DNA of 64,000 bases from Platerodrilus igneus (GCA_036346225.1 JARFIW010000003.1:6545501-6609500), one strand, 5' to 3'; positions 47,151-59,765 are shown, numbered from the stretch's first letter. Program-made: numbers and translations. The notes: generated by a model from the letters alone, not told the origin.

Positions 47151-48797
47151 GAAAAATGTAATGGTATTAGAGACGAGAATAATGAGCTTCTAATAAATAA
47201 AGTTGAGGTAGCAGATAGATGGAAAAGATATTTAGAAGATTTATATAAGGGAGACGATATGGATGAGTTAGAGTACGACCAAGAAGAGAATGTAGAAATA
47301 GGGTTCTCAATATTAAGAGAGGAATTTGATAGAGCTGTTCGGAATCTTAAATTAAATAAAGCGCCAGGGATAGACGATATTCCCGCAGAATTAATAAAAT
47401 ATGCAAGTCAGAAAACTTTAGACAGATTATATGAACTAGTAAGTGTAATATATGACACAGGTGAGGTTCCAATAGATTTCCAAAAAAATTTAATTATTCC
47501 AATCCCAAAGAAGTCAGGAGCTGATAAGTGTGAGAATTTTAGAACGGTTAGTTTAACTTCTCATGCTTCCAAAATACTAACAATAATAATTAAAAATGGA
47601 GTAGAAGCTTTGACTGAGAATTATTTAGGCGAAGACCAATATGGTTTTCGTAAAGACAGAGGGACTAGAGAACCGATACTAATGATTAGGGTAATTATCG
47701 AAAAAAGGTTACAAAAAAATAAAAAGACTCATTTCGCATTTGTAGATTTAGAAAAAGCATTTGATAGGGTTAATTGGATTGTTATGTTCAGGGTTTTGCG
47801 AAACATAGGAATTTCTCATAGGGATAGAAAAATTATTTACAGTCTATATAAAAACCAAAGCGTAGTAATTAGATTTGATGAAATAGAAAAGGAAGCTAAG
47901 ATTAGAAATGGTGTTAGACAGGGTTGTATACTGTCTCCCTTGATTTTTAATGTTTATATTGAGGAAGCTTTAAACTTAGCTAGAGAGAGAAAAGAGATAG
48001 GTATTAGTGTACAGGGACAGAAAATAGACATGTTACGTTTTGCAGATGATATAGCCATTATAGCAGAGTCTAGAAAAGAGTTAGGAGAGTTTTTAAATAT
48101 TTTAGATGAGATACTACAGAGTAACTATAGTATGAGAATTAACTCAGGAAAGACAAAGATAATGACAAGTGAGTTACAGCCTAGTTCTAAACCAAAATTA
48201 AAAATAGGTAATACCGAGTTAAAGGAGGTAGATGAATTTTGCTATTTAGGTAGTATAATTACAAAGGATGGACGTAGCAGAAGGGATATAGTAGCTAGAA
48301 TAGCTCAAGCTAGAAAAATGTTTTTAAAAAAGAAAAACTTACTAATAGCTAATAGTATTAGTTTAGATAATAGAAAAAGTTTCTTAAAGTCGTACGTATG
48401 GAGCGTTCTACTATACGGTAGTGAGACTTGGACAATTAAAGAAGTAGATAAGAAAAAGATAGAAGCTTTTGAAACTTGGTGTTATAGGAGAATGTTAAAT
48501 ATTAGTTGGACAGATAGAGTAACAAATGAGCAAGTTTATAGAAGGATAGGTGAGGATCCCTGTATGTGGAAACAATTGAAGGTCAGGAGAGATAGAATGA
48601 TAGGGCACCAGTTAAGACATGAGGGACTATTTAGTAAAGTTTTAGATTATAGACTACCAAATAAAAATAGAGTAGGAAGGCCTAGACAAAGCTATATTAG
48701 TCAAATTATTAGAGATTTAGGTTGTGAAGGCTATGTAGACCTTTTTAGACTAGCTCAGAATAGAAAAGAATTTAGAGCTGCGTCAAACCGACTTTAA
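47151..48797 (+). CDS. LINE reverse transcriptase, intact RT domain
   Basis: This frame is open for 548 codons; the first Met gives 512 residues from 47259. RT motifs in order: NKAPGIDDIPAELIKYA; ENFRTVSLTSHASKILT; EDQYGFRKDRGTRE; FAFVDLEKAFDRVNW (first catalytic Asp); GVRQGCILSPLIFNVY; LRFADDIAIIAESRK (catalytic FADD); and INSGKTKIM. The thumb/C-terminal region includes LLYGSETWTIKEVDKKK and FETWCYRRMLNISW, and ends LAQNRKEFRAASNRL. FADD replaces the usual YADD, as in many LINEs. It is the only long uninterrupted coding frame in the window. It reverse-transcribes element RNA at nicked target DNA. The start is uncertain, because in the intact element it continues from the endonuclease. Confidence 0.93.
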   Translation, partial: EKCNGIRDENNELLINKVEVADRWKRYLEDLYKGDDMDELEYDQEENVEIGFSILREEFDRAVRNLKLNKAPGIDDIPAELIKYASQKTLDRLYELVSVIYDTGEVPIDFQKNLIIPIPKKSGADKCENFRTVSLTSHASKILTIIIKNGVEALTENYLGEDQYGFRKDRGTREPILMIRVIIEKRLQKNKKTHFAFVDLEKAFDRVNWIVMFRVLRNIGISHRDRKIIYSLYKNQSVVIRFDEIEKEAKIRNGVRQGCILSPLIFNVYIEEALNLARERKEIGISVQGQKIDMLRFADDIAIIAESRKELGEFLNILDEILQSNYSMRINSGKTKIMTSELQPSSKPKLKIGNTELKEVDEFCYLGSIITKDGRSRRDIVARIAQARKMFLKKKNLLIANSISLDNRKSFLKSYVWSVLLYGSETWTIKEVDKKKIEAFETWCYRRMLNISWTDRVTNEQVYRRIGEDPCMWKQLKVRRDRMIGHQLRHEGLFSKVLDYRLPNKNRVGRPRQSYISQIIRDLGCEGYVDLFRLAQNRKEFRAASNRL

Positions 48798-48839
48798 GTA
48801 AGTTCGAAAACAAAACAAAAAAAATAAAAATCAGTTAAC

Positions 48840-49023
48840 TAAATGTCACCAGGACATAACTCACAATTAGTTAGCGGTCTGGCATGTTGGTAGCGTTTCG
48901 TTGCTTAAGCCTTACCATAACATAATTTAATAAACGTCACCATGGCATAACTCACAATTAGATAGCGGTCTGGCATGTTGGCAGCGATTCGTTGCTTAAG
49001 CCTTACCATAACATATAATTTAA
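48840..49023. repeat. 91-bp tandem duplication
   Basis: Two copies, starting near 48840 and 48931, share ACATAACTCACAATTAG, AGCGGTCTGGCATGTTGG and CGTTGCTTAAGCCTTACC. They differ at about seven positions. The duplication lies immediately 3' of the LINE. Confidence 0.92.
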
Positions 49024-49159
49024 CACTTTTCCTTTTTGAAGCGGATAACCAGGTTATATTTCATTTCCTTATAAATGGTAATCATGTAAACATGTTAGAG
49101 TTCTGTAACAACCATCAGGTTGCAAATATCTATGTAGACCCAGCTGGATAGGAAAAAGA

Positions 49160-49330
49160 TAGAAGGATATAGGAAGACCTAGACCAAACTATATTAGTCA
49201 AATTATTAGAAATTTAGGTTGTTTAGGGTATGTAGAGCTTTTTAGATTAGCACAGAATAGAAAAGAAGTTAGAGCTGCGTCAAACCGACCTTAAGTAAGG
49301 TCGAAAACAAAATGATGAATGATGATGACT
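49160..49330 (+). mobile_element. 3'-end fragment of the same RTE-like LINE
   Basis: It holds about 150 bp of the RT C-terminus (the frame for YISQIIRNLGC and LAQNRKEVRAASNRP) plus the 3' end AAGGTCGAAAACAAAATGAT and an ATG/ATGA repeat tail to about 49330. It is a very short, strongly 5'-truncated insertion in the same orientation as the long copy. Confidence 0.88.
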
Positions 49331-49334
49331 AAAT

Positions 49335-52300
49335 TGTAGTATAGGTGATAAGAAATTAATATGAATAGAGAAAGCAAACTGCTTTATGAATAAACTGATA
49401 TGTTAATGTGCTTTATCTATAATAGGTATAACTTTGAGAATAGTCAAAAAGTGCGAATTAGGATATTTATTTAAACTGGTAATAATTTATCAATGAAGGG
49501 TATTGGAAAGATGCAAATTCAGGAATTGAACGTAACAAATTGTTAAAATAATTTGTAGTATGTATGAGCTTGGGATGTTTTTTGCTTGTATTGAGCAATG
49601 ATTTGTTTGATTCTTTAGCAGAGGCTTTAAATTCTTTTGTCTAAATTAAACCGATTCTATTATTTAATGCGGAAAAATGGATTAAATTAGATTGTATTTT
49701 CACAAAATATCTAAAAACGCTTCACTCGATAAATGTCGCCAAGGTAGAATAAGTTTTATTAAAGCATTTTCATTTTTGTACAAAGAAAATTGTAAGCTTT
49801 TTATACAAGAGGTCGGTTTTATTACGCGCACATAATACAAGAATATTTTATAAGCCCATAAAAATTTTTCAATGATTTTATCGCCCGCCTTCAAATTTAA
49901 TCTAGCGTGTTTATTTATTATTTGTGAAAGCGAAGAGGGTTGAAAATGAAAACTAGAGGAAAAAAGATTTTAACATATTTTGGCCGCACACGCATGGGAT
50001 AATTGTATTTTTAATTATAATTTATCAGTCGAGTTGTATTACAAATTGAATCGACGATAAAACAAATTCTTAGTTGTTGCAAACGTTAACGATGATGTTA
50101 GCACCTACGATAAGATATGGATACAAATGGCTGCATTAATTTCAGTGAGATTCGATTTGAATTCCTCGTTTTCTCCATCCTTCAAGGCTGCGCAAAATTA
50201 GAGAATTCCGAGAGAAGCGAAATGTATTATCCAATATAATCTAAGGATATTGTCTTTTAGGAAACATTTAATTGTAAGATTCCACAAGACTGTAATTTTG
50301 GTTTAATCCTATAAATAATGTCTTGCAGTCCTCCACTGCAGAATGCAGTTATTTAGGAAATTGCCATCATAAACTTATTTCTTTATCGCTTGTACAAAAC
50401 TTTGTTACAGTATTAAAAGCTTCGCGTACAGCGTAAGTATCCTAATTATAATGTAGTATAGTCTCGTAATTATGCCTACGGAACGTGCCGGGATCTTTGG
50501 TTATTACTGAGAATGATTAATCGCGCAATTATAAACTGGGAAGGTATCAGTTTGCTAGGTGGTCTTTTCTCCGGGGATAGACTTATATGAAAAGGGATGC
50601 AAGAGCTTTGTTGCGTGGCGAACAAAGATTTATAGACGAAAGATTTTCTCGATCTACATTTTCTGGATGCTATTGATCTTTAGAAACTTTAACTTTGTTC
50701 CAAATGGCTTTTATAACTCTAGAAGATGGTATTATGATAAAGAGCAAACTTTTAGTAGTAGTTTATGTCTTCGTTTGCCTTTCCGTCTAAGCAAATGATT
50801 TTTTAGTTGAAATGTCATTATAACTTCCAGACGCTGTTTTTTCTTAAGTTTTCTGATGTAGCAATCGTATTTCCTCATTAAAAGATGATGCATCTCTGCT
50901 GTAGTAGCTATTAATATAATTAAAGCGATGAATTATCGATTATAGTCCAATAACGGGTTTGAAATGTTCCAGGCATCGCTCTAAGCGTAATTAAGGTTGG
51001 TCCCATGAGTGAGTGTGAGACTATGATGTAATGGAAACATGTGAGTTCAAAAAGAAATCATATTACATAGTTGGTAGTCCTCGTGTAGCAAATCACGTCT
51101 TGATGGAACGACAAACAGCCAACAGACGTTTTAGAAGGCTTTGCCGAAAAACCGTTTAGCTAAAACGATGAGGAACATTTACATCCATTAACCATTTTGT
51201 AAACTGGTTGTAATAATCACTAAATTTTATTTGTTGAAAATTTAACACGGGCTTGAAACTCCTTTATCTATCCCTTGCACTGGTAGGTCAAAGGCGTATT
51301 ACCTACCGCAAAAGAGAGCCGAGATGACGGATGATATATGACTTTAGAAGGTGAAACGCGACCACTCTGCAGTGGGTGCGTTGTGATCATGGGTATATAG
51401 TTAGCTAACAAATGTTTGAGGAAAGGAAGGGCGCCACTCCCTCTAATACTCCTACATAGTAGATGAAACGATGCATAAGAGGAGAAGTAGAAACTCTTAT
51501 GCTTAAAACAACAAGACAAACACCCCGAAGGCACTCAATAGCAATTTCCACTAACAAAGACTGCACCTAAAATAGAAACCTACAATTAGTAAATACACAG
51601 GGATAACTATGTGTGACCCAAGATAAGTAATACTCATATTAGAAAAATTTAAACTCACTAACGTTTAATACATTGTTTAAGGCATCCAAAAATAATAAAA
51701 GTATTACCCAATAAAATATTTCTATTTCTCAAATAAAATGAAATTTTGATTTTCAATTACATGTTTGAATGAGTTATGCACAAGAATAATCTAAAAGGGC
51801 CAGCCTAGATTTGAAATTACGGACGAGTTCATTCAGATAATTTAATTATTAACATCAAGGAGGCACGTATTGTTCGTATGCGCCCTAATAGCTTTCAGAT
51901 CTGAAGACTTTAGATGGTTATTAACATTTTTAAAGCTTTTAAGGCCAACATTAAAAATATCAATAAGTTATTTGCAATGGCTTTTCGCATGGTATAAAGC
52001 AGATAACAAAGGTAATCATTTTAAACATATGCATGTCTGAATAATGTCTTATTTTTAACTCAATTCAATAGTTGTTTGGAACGAATATAGATATCTAAAA
52101 AGCGGATTCTACATTATACTTTATACGAAAGGGAAATCTTTTATCTGTTAACAATATAATTTGTAGTGAACTACTAATCAATTATGCATGAAATTTTTGT
52201 ACACTGAAAATTTAATTTTACACTAAAAAATATGATTCAATTATTTAACGCGTATGAAATTCGCAAATTTGCGACAACATATTTAGAACAATTCGAATCA

Positions 52301-53500
52301 TAAACCAAATATTAGTAGGCAAAATAAAACAGCGCTTACTTTATTAATGGACATAATCGAAAGACGTAGTAATATTACCAGGCTGTATTGATGAGAGATC
52401 ATATCCAAGTCCTTAATAATAAATGATTTCCACCACCTATATCTCCCGGATATCATTCAAAAATCTAACGTATGTTCGAAATTTCATGTGTATTTTTTAA
52501 CGCGATTATTAGTAACAGCTGTCTCAGTATTAGCTAATCTATCTGTTATCTTACATACTTGGCGCTACAAATAAAGCGTTATACTTATAATTATAGGTAA
52601 ACTTCTTACCGACCATTAATGAAGAAATCAAATTCGACACTAGCTAAGGCTCATTTTTGACTTTTCTTGGTGCAATTCGTAAATTGCCTCTCACTTTAGA
52701 CTTTACGGGATTTAAAGAGGACGCACAATCCACATTAATGTTCGTAGAAGGCAAATGTTAATTTAGAACGCAAACGTAAATGGACACTCCTTGCACGTTG
52801 TTTAAAACTGCATACAAATGCGTATAATAAGAAGTTTTAGCGTTTGTTATTCACATAATACGTGATACTTGCGAGTATAGCTTGAATATTTATAAGGTTC
52901 CTCTGCTAATAGTGGGACCTTAAAAGATATCAAGGATCTAAATACGAATATTAGGTCAAAATTAATGCATAATAAAGAGTGCGACAAGTAAACCTGGTAC
53001 ATGGTATATGTGGAAAGGCTATACTTTAAAAAAATTGGCACGTAAAAGTCCACAAACTAAACAATATTACCTTGAACTCTATCAAACCGATTTACTAGTC
53101 ATAAACTTTGGATGGGTATTGCAGCAGAAACTAGCTAAAGCTAGTTAAAGAAGGATCGTGGTGGTGTAAGTGGTATGTAAGTAAAGAAACACCTATTACA
53201 AATTCAGATGTTTGTCCGAATAAGGCAAGCACAGTGGGACATTTCTCCCATTTTAAATTCTTTTAAAGGAATAGCTGCATATTTAAAAAAATTGCATATA
53301 CATCCATAGATTATCTACTTTTTGTGATACAGTCATTCAAACGATTTGTAGAACTATTTATATAACCACTGTAGGCTTTGTTGCTTTGATTCAGCTTCTG
53401 CACGAGAACACCATTGCGAACGTGCTAAGTCACATTAATTTTATGAATTCTCATTAGATGCTCTCCATTTCTTCTTTGTGGTTTTGACGACGAACATTAA
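49335..53500. other. No gene identified
   Basis: AT-rich. A less AT-rich stretch at 51260-51540 has an 88-codon minus-strand frame (start near 51534) with no recognisable domain. Nothing repeat-like was matched elsewhere in the window. Confidence 0.4.
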
Positions 53501-55255
53501 TTATGCCGCTATATTCTAACTTTGAATGTACAAAAACAAAAAATAATGTTTTCAATGCTTGTAGATTACTAGAAAATCCACAAGTTCATATTGGATGTTC
53601 CAATACTTTCATTCCAGATTTACATATTAACCGATTAGCACCCAATTTATTTATTTTGTGAATTTTTATGTAAAAATGGCTTTTATAACACTTTCGAAAT
53701 AACTAAAATGCATTTACGTTATTTTTTCTCTAGCTAGTTTTGAAAATATAGGCTGTCCTCATTTGAAGATGTTGGGCGATGATATATACAAAAACACTAA
53801 ATAATAACTTTGGTTTTAGTTTACGAAAACATATATATTTGCGTAAGCAATTTATTTAAACAATTTATTTTAAATATGTATTAAGGTATTTAGAAAACTC
53901 TGGTATACATAGCATGACATTGCACTTTTTACAATAAATTCCTGGTATTCCTTTGCAGCTAACGTTCTAAGTGACATTTGCATTGGTTTTCTCGTTTCTC
54001 CAAAACTCTACCCATATACTTGTTGTAATTTACTATAAGAGAGGGCTGTGGAACTAGTACTTTCCCGTTGTTTTTTTTACTCCATTAAGATAACTAGGCC
54101 AGCGGTTCAATTCTATCAAAATTTGTTCCCCCTGTAACAGCTTTATTGTCATTCTGCCATACAATCAATATTTCCTCAGTATTATCATATTGAAAGTCGT
54201 AATTTACTCTAGTACCGGTTGCTCTTAAACCCTGCTGTTTTAAAAATTGTATCTTGCTGAATAATTATCAAAGTAAATATGATATCAATTTATGTACCAT
54301 TCCAATTCCTAGAGGTTCTTTTACTATTCCATTTCTTTTCCATAATACAGGGAAAAGATGTAATAATGACCGCTATCGCCAGGCAAAGACTAAAGCTTAT
54401 ATCTACGGTGGATCATAATGTCCAAAATTCTTACCATCATTTCATCACTGGATAAATTGTGTTCAAAAACACCCCATTTTTGGAAATTCTTATTTATTTA
54501 TCAAGGGCCCAACTTTGAAAGCTTTGTCATGTTTGTTTCCATTTGCTTTATGATTGTTTTGAAAATGCATACTACTTTTTATTTCAAGATAAGCATCGCG
54601 ACTGATTTGTACTCCTAGGTCTTCATTCTCTCTCCAATAGTCCCGTTAATTAGGTAAATTGTGATAATAGCAAAATTTTAAAAATGCTTTCCATTTTGTA
54701 GAATATTAAAATTTATTTTAAACAGGTAAAGTCAACAAAGGTTTAATATTTGTGCTTGTATCTAGGTTATCGTTAGGTAATTGCATTTCTAATTTAATGT
54801 TAATACTTTTTTCAATAATTTTTGGACGGCTGTGCTCTTGTAACTAAATTTTGATTTGTATGTATAAATCCACACGTTTCTGATATACACCTTTTTTTTC
54901 TAAAGACCGCACTGTGCTTATCCAATCCTACATATTTATTAGAATTGTCGAGACAATTTTATACACATAAACATTTGTATCTGTTGACTTATTTTACTCG
55001 CCTTGAGGAATTACAAATTTTTTAGTATTTATATATGTTATTTTTCAACCTAGCATTTTATTTCAAAATCGTCGAATCAATTAAGATGTTGATTTAAAAA
55101 AAATTACTTTGGCTCAAACCAAAAACTTGTTGGACAATTATGTTTTGTTGTTGGCGTCTCCATTTTAACCAGCATCAAACTTTCTACTAATTTCGTCATT
55201 CAATTAACTATATATTTATTATAATAACCAAGTTTCCAATAGTGCTCATTTGCCT
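53500..55255. other. T-rich region, possible LINE debris
   Basis: No frame is supportable. It lies downstream, in the minus-strand sense, of the RT-like motif near 55300 and may contain further decayed LINE sequence, but I cannot show this. Confidence 0.3.
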
Positions 55256-55257
55256 AG

Positions 55258-55325
55258 TCACTAATGTATAATAAGAATGAAGGAGGACCTTGAATTGATT
55301 CCTGTGATACATCTATTATTAACGA
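55258..55325 (-). pseudogene. Reverse-transcriptase motif of an old LINE
   Basis: On the minus strand a short frame reads DVSQESIQGPPSFLLYISD. This fits the RT pattern GVPQGSILGPLLFLLYINDL found in several non-LTR clades. Flanking sequence is too decayed to extend the match or name the clade. Confidence 0.4.
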
Positions 55326-55581
55326 CAGTGTTTGGGTTAGTATATTTATGAAACCATTGGTATTCTTTTATATTCTACACTCTCTTTGATGGTTGTTAAC
55401 TATGATTCAGATTATGTATTTGTTTTATCTATTATTTATATGTTACAACACACAAACATATATTATCGTGTCTTTCAACGAAATGGCAAGAATCTTGCTT
55501 TTGTTATCGGTCGTGTGGGACTTGTTTTATTGTTAATTCCTATTCTTAAGCCCTGCTATGAACTAATCATCATTTTGAATT

Positions 55582-56752
55582 GAGGACCTTGCAGCAAAAG
55601 GGAGGCAAGTCCAAATTTTAAGTTTGTCGGGAATTTAAAAAAAACCTTTCTAAAAGATATTTATTATTTGAATGTTTAATCATTCAATTTTATTATAAAA
55701 TTCACATATTCACACACATTTTTATGTAGTTTTAAATCAAGTAAAACAATTTATAGAAATACTGTGATTTTTTAAATTTAGGATCTGCCTCTCCTATGCA
55801 CCAAAATCTAATAAGTTTGTCACTTTTTTTAAATTTCAATAATAAAACATTAATTTGAATAAATGTTTATTATAGAAAACAGAAATCAGTACGAATAAAC
55901 ATGACTTGGACTTGTTTAGTCCCTAATTTAATAAAATACTTATGTGAACAGCTTCTTTTTTGTTCTGTACCTGTTTTTGATCTTTCTCTTTCAACATTTC
56001 CAGTTTTAATCAAACCTCCCAAATATACATTTTGCACATTAGCCTCTTCCAATTTGTTAAATTTTTTCAATATTATTTCTCTCTCTTCATAATTTATTTT
56101 ACTGAAACACTTATAGTTTTTACAACAACAATCTGGGCCGGTTTTTCTTTTCCCGATTTCTTGACCCTTATAGTTTATATATCTCTTACCAGTAGCAATA
56201 GATTCCTTTATAGCATTTCGTTTCCATAACGACGGATTCATGGACTTTCTTTTTTAACTGGTTGTACTAGTCTCTGGTGGGCCCGTAGTGCAACTTGTTG
56301 ACGGGCCTAGATTCAAAGAAACTTCACTGTCATCACTACTTGAATAATTATTTAAGTCCTGCTCAGAAGGCTGACGATCCACTACTAAATGATTCATAAT
56401 CGCTCATATTAACAGTTTATCTTAAGCAATAACAATATATTTAAACTTTTACAGAATAAAAAAATAAGAAAAACACCCTCACGGTTCGAATGCCAAGCGT
56501 GTACTGACTTGTCACGGATGATGCAATAGTTATGTTTGATGCAAAAGAGAGGCAGGTCCGGATCTGCCGCTCTTTTTCACCAAACGCACTAGGGTGGTAG
56601 ATCCAAAATTCCTTATAACTTGCTTGTCTTTTATCTGACTTGCTTCTTTTATGCACCAAACGATATGTTATTTTTTTTTTTGTAAATTTGTAGGATAATA
56701 AAAGTGAAACGGGAAAAAAATGGACTTGCCTCCCTTTTGCTGCAAGGTCCTC
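55582..56752 (-). mobile_element. TIR DNA transposon, 1.17 kb, 32-bp perfect termini (possibly Sola-like)
   Basis: The left end GAGGACCTTGCAGCAAAAGG continues to 55613. The right end, 56721-56752, is its exact complement over 32 bp. Subterminal copies of a motif (GATCTGCCTCTC, then GCACCAAA) lie at 55785-55810 and 56530-56640 in opposing orientation. The inside carries one minus-strand protein frame (see the 55870-56403 entry) but no catalytic domain, so the element is non-autonomous or deleted. The 4-bp AATT flank and the type of protein suggest a Sola-related superfamily; this is a hypothesis. Confidence 0.85.
55870..56403 (-). pseudogene. Cysteine-rich transposon-associated protein, broken
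   Basis: The longest clean frame starts at 56241 (MNPSLWKRNAIKESIATGKR) and has 123 residues. An in-frame stop (TAA) just upstream separates it from a Ser/Asp-rich N-terminus in the same frame. A further start, MSDYESFSSGSS, lies upstream in another frame. Landmarks are W-K-R-N, the YKGQ segment, GPDCCCKNYKCF (four cysteines), an EER helix and a basic C-terminal region. This layout recurs in a large family of uncharacterised insect proteins that look transposon-derived. Function is unknown; DNA binding is plausible from the basic and cysteine-rich make-up. Confidence 0.5.
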
Positions 56753-56756
56753 AATT

Positions 56757-58900
56757 TATTCAAAGGTATTTGTAATGAAAGAACTTGCTTTATACGTATT
56801 TTAGTTAAGGATAACGACAAACTTACGGGTGTGTAGGTTTCAAGCAAAACTTTGTCTCCATGGTATTTTTTTGCTACTTTAATTTCGTCATAGAAACTTT
56901 TTGAAGTTGTATTGTGCTAAGAATTAAAGGTATAACTATGTACACCATTCGTTGTTTAAAGACTGAGTTTAAAATATCTCTCAGGCCCGGTTTTTCTTTT
57001 GTTAAGTTTTCTATTATTTCTTTATATATTCTGTGAAACTGATACAATTTTGTGCGTGGAAATATTAACCTGCCGCTGTATTTATGTATTTATTACTTTT
57101 TAATTGTTTTTATGTAACAATTTTAAAGGTTTTTTTTTAAATTTTATTTCTGATAGACCCTTATTTTTTCACCATTTCGAATTGTTCTTTTGTAATTTTC
57201 TATTGCCTGATTTCAACACATAAACAAATCTAATTTCAAGTAAATGTATACATATTACTTAAGAAATACCGTTTAAAACAAGTGATCTGCTTTAAGAAAC
57301 TGTACTAGTTTTCCAGTGCGAATTTTCAATGATCTGTCGCGGATAGACATTACTTATATTCAAAAATTGTATTCTAATCTTGTTCATTGTAAGGAATGTA
57401 AAGATCGTTTCTTTTTATTTGTTTTCTTTCCTTAATCGTCTACTGCGATCTTAGCTGTTTGCTTCTGTAGATATTTGCTAACACTGTGTTTCAAATCAAT
57501 CTTTTTCAGTATTTTAAACATCTTATTCCATTTGGTTTTATCAAATCATCTTTCTGAATCTAGAAGAGTAAAATATGTCGGTTTATTCTTCAGTATTATA
57601 TCGTTTATTAGTAATCTTAGACGCAGAACTGTTTCTTTTGTTCAGTATTTTTTCTAAAATCAAATTGATCTTGTAGCTCTTTTTCTACTTTTACCATTCT
57701 TTTATAAAGAATGCCAGGTATAATCTTTGTCTCGTGCAATATTTAACTAATTGTTCTGTGTAATCTTTACATTTGCATTAACTTTATTTGGTTTTGTTAC
57801 AAGACCTTTCTTAACACTGACGGTATTTTTCTCCAGATTCATATATTTTTCACACAAGCCTGAAGAGCCTACTTGTACTATTCCTCCTGAAAATGTAAGT
57901 AATTCCAGTTATTTTTTACTGATATTTCTCTTACGTAATGCTCTATCGAATTTCGATCTTAAAACCAGGATCTTTTTCTATCGATACGTTACCCTTTCGC
58001 TCATTTTCTTTATTAAACTCTTCAATATATTCTATGATATGAATGTTTTCCATTCGTGCTGAATCAATTTTTAGCACATCTGCTAATATTATCTGGGTCT
58101 CCTATCTAATTGCTATACATTTTTCTTCAACATTTTCCGTTTTTCCGGTGCAAGTAACGTTATTTGTAACATGGTTCTGGAAATTTTTCTTATTCTCTTC
58201 TCTTGCAGTTTCTCTAAATTCCAATTCCCTTTTTAAACTAGATCCTTGTGTTAAATTCTTAAAGCGCAGTTGGTATTTCTTCATAACTAAGTTACAATCA
58301 CTATCTTTATCTGCTCCTAGATGCGCTTTATGATCCTCTATTTAATTGCTGAAACTTTGCTTCGGTGTAATATAATCAATCTGGTATATATCTTTATTTT
58401 CGGGTTTCTCCTATTTATATAATTTCAGTTGTGATTTTTAAAAGAGTATTTGTAATTAGCAATTTATATTTTGTGCAGAACTCCACTAATCCTTTCTTCC
58501 GTCATCTTTTTCTTCTGATCCTTACTTCTCTAAAATTTGAGCCCATTTTCTCTCCTTGACTTTAAATTCAAATTTTTCATTATCATCAAATTTTCAATTG
58601 TTCTAACGTATTCTATCGATTCCTCTATTTCCTCATAAACAAATTTTGATTAGTTATAGGCGGTTGCCGGCAGGTTCACACAATTGTATTCGGTCTGAAT
58701 TTGTATTTATCTTAATTAAAATAAACCTATCACTGTGTTGTTTATAAAATCGATCTATTTGTTGCAGATCCCACTTCTCCTTGCCCCTTACTCGATGCTC
58801 TTGAAATAATCCTTTAGTCTTTTGAATGTGGTTTTCTTCTTTCTAGCGAACCTCACTTATACGAGTACTTATAATATCAAATTTTAACATACCTACTTGT
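56757..58900 (-). mobile_element. Old, degraded LINE related to the 46-kb family
   Basis: On the minus strand near 57480-57700 the RT reads LQDQFDFRKNTE, then after a frameshift TVLRLRLLINDI, KNKPTYFTLLDSER and TKWNKMFKILKKID. This aligns with EDQYGFRKDRG, ILMIRVIIEKR, KKTHFAFVDLEKAFDRVNW and MFRVLRNIGI of the 47-kb copy. Upstream (57900-58300) a Lys/Glu-rich linker is readable in fragments. Stops are frequent. The same region gives misleading plus-strand frames at 57475-58333. The outer limits are approximate. Confidence 0.6.
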
Positions 58901-59765
58901 CTCTCGTTTTTTATCTTTTAATCTATCAACTTTATTGGTATTGGTAGAAATTTCGTTATTCCTATTGTTAAAAATTACGACTGTCTATATTCACTCATAT
59001 TTTCAGAGTTTATACTTCATTTTTTAAATATCTTATATAGCTTATTTCGTTCAACAAATATGAAAAAATGTAACTTTAGTGCGTTATTTAAACAAACATT
59101 AGGTAGTAGAAATTAGTTTATTAATTTTAGTTAGTTAAATAAGTTTTTTAGTATGAAAGCAGCATGTAAAATTTAGAAGCTGTGGTACAGTGTACATTTT
59201 ATAACATGGCTATTCCAATATGATATTGAAGTAGGACAAAGAAATAAATTTGTAAATCATTTAGTACATTTTTATACAAACAGCAGTAAGGACCAGGTCC
59301 TTACACTCTTTGTATTAAATTTAGAAAAATACAGGAAGACACTCGGGAAATCACTGGGCATATGAAAGTTTATTTGTACACATTTACACGAATTCAATAA
59401 CAAACTAATCATGGAATTGGACTGACACCGTAGAACCTCAATAATAATAAAATCAGTTCAAAAATAAATACATTATAATGTAACCGTGAGAAAAATTAAG
59501 AGCTCACGCAGATTCAAAGAACCCGTAACCATGGTAGATTACTTCCAATATTCATATACTCATAAATTACTGTCAGAAAAAGATGTATTACAACATAAAC
59601 AAATGTCGCCGCTTTTGATATCTGATGTAAAACTCAGAGAACAAAATGACCGATTACATACATAGAACTACATTGACCTCCAAAATCGAGCTGTTAGACG
59701 CACTACCCTGTGAGAACGAAAAATAGTCTGCAATGTCCCTGTGACGAGAAACTTCTAAAACTCGC
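58900..59765. other. No feature identified
   Basis: AT-rich; no supported frame or repeat. Confidence 0.4.

Larger units (their letters stand above)
46162..48830 (+). mobile_element. RTE-like non-LTR retrotransposon, longest copy
   Basis: It retains about the last two thirds of an AP-type endonuclease and the whole reverse transcriptase. Endonuclease: VLVQVYMPTTQ, then LIVMGDFNASVG and GYGRRNDRGERLVEFC. After a frameshift near 46558 follow YQIDYILVKQRFR and PGADIDSDHNLV. Reverse transcriptase: see the 47151-48797 entry. Damage is limited to one frameshift and in-frame stops at 46737-46739 and 47148-47150. The 5' end is truncated within the endonuclease. The 3' end passes into an A-rich stretch (AACAAAACAAAAAAAATAAA) instead of the ATG-repeat tail of sister copies. 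Clade assignment is tentative. Confidence 0.9.
55578..56756. repeat. Candidate 4-bp target duplication (AATT) of the TIR transposon
   Basis: AATT precedes the left terminus (55578-55581) and follows the right one (56753-56756). Because AATT is palindromic it could instead extend the inverted repeats by four bases, so the duplication is not proven. Confidence 0.5.

Noticed and set aside
57475..58333. Hydrophobic plus-strand frames
   Set aside because: They are antisense to a decayed LINE RT and linker. The hydrophobicity comes from T-rich sequence.
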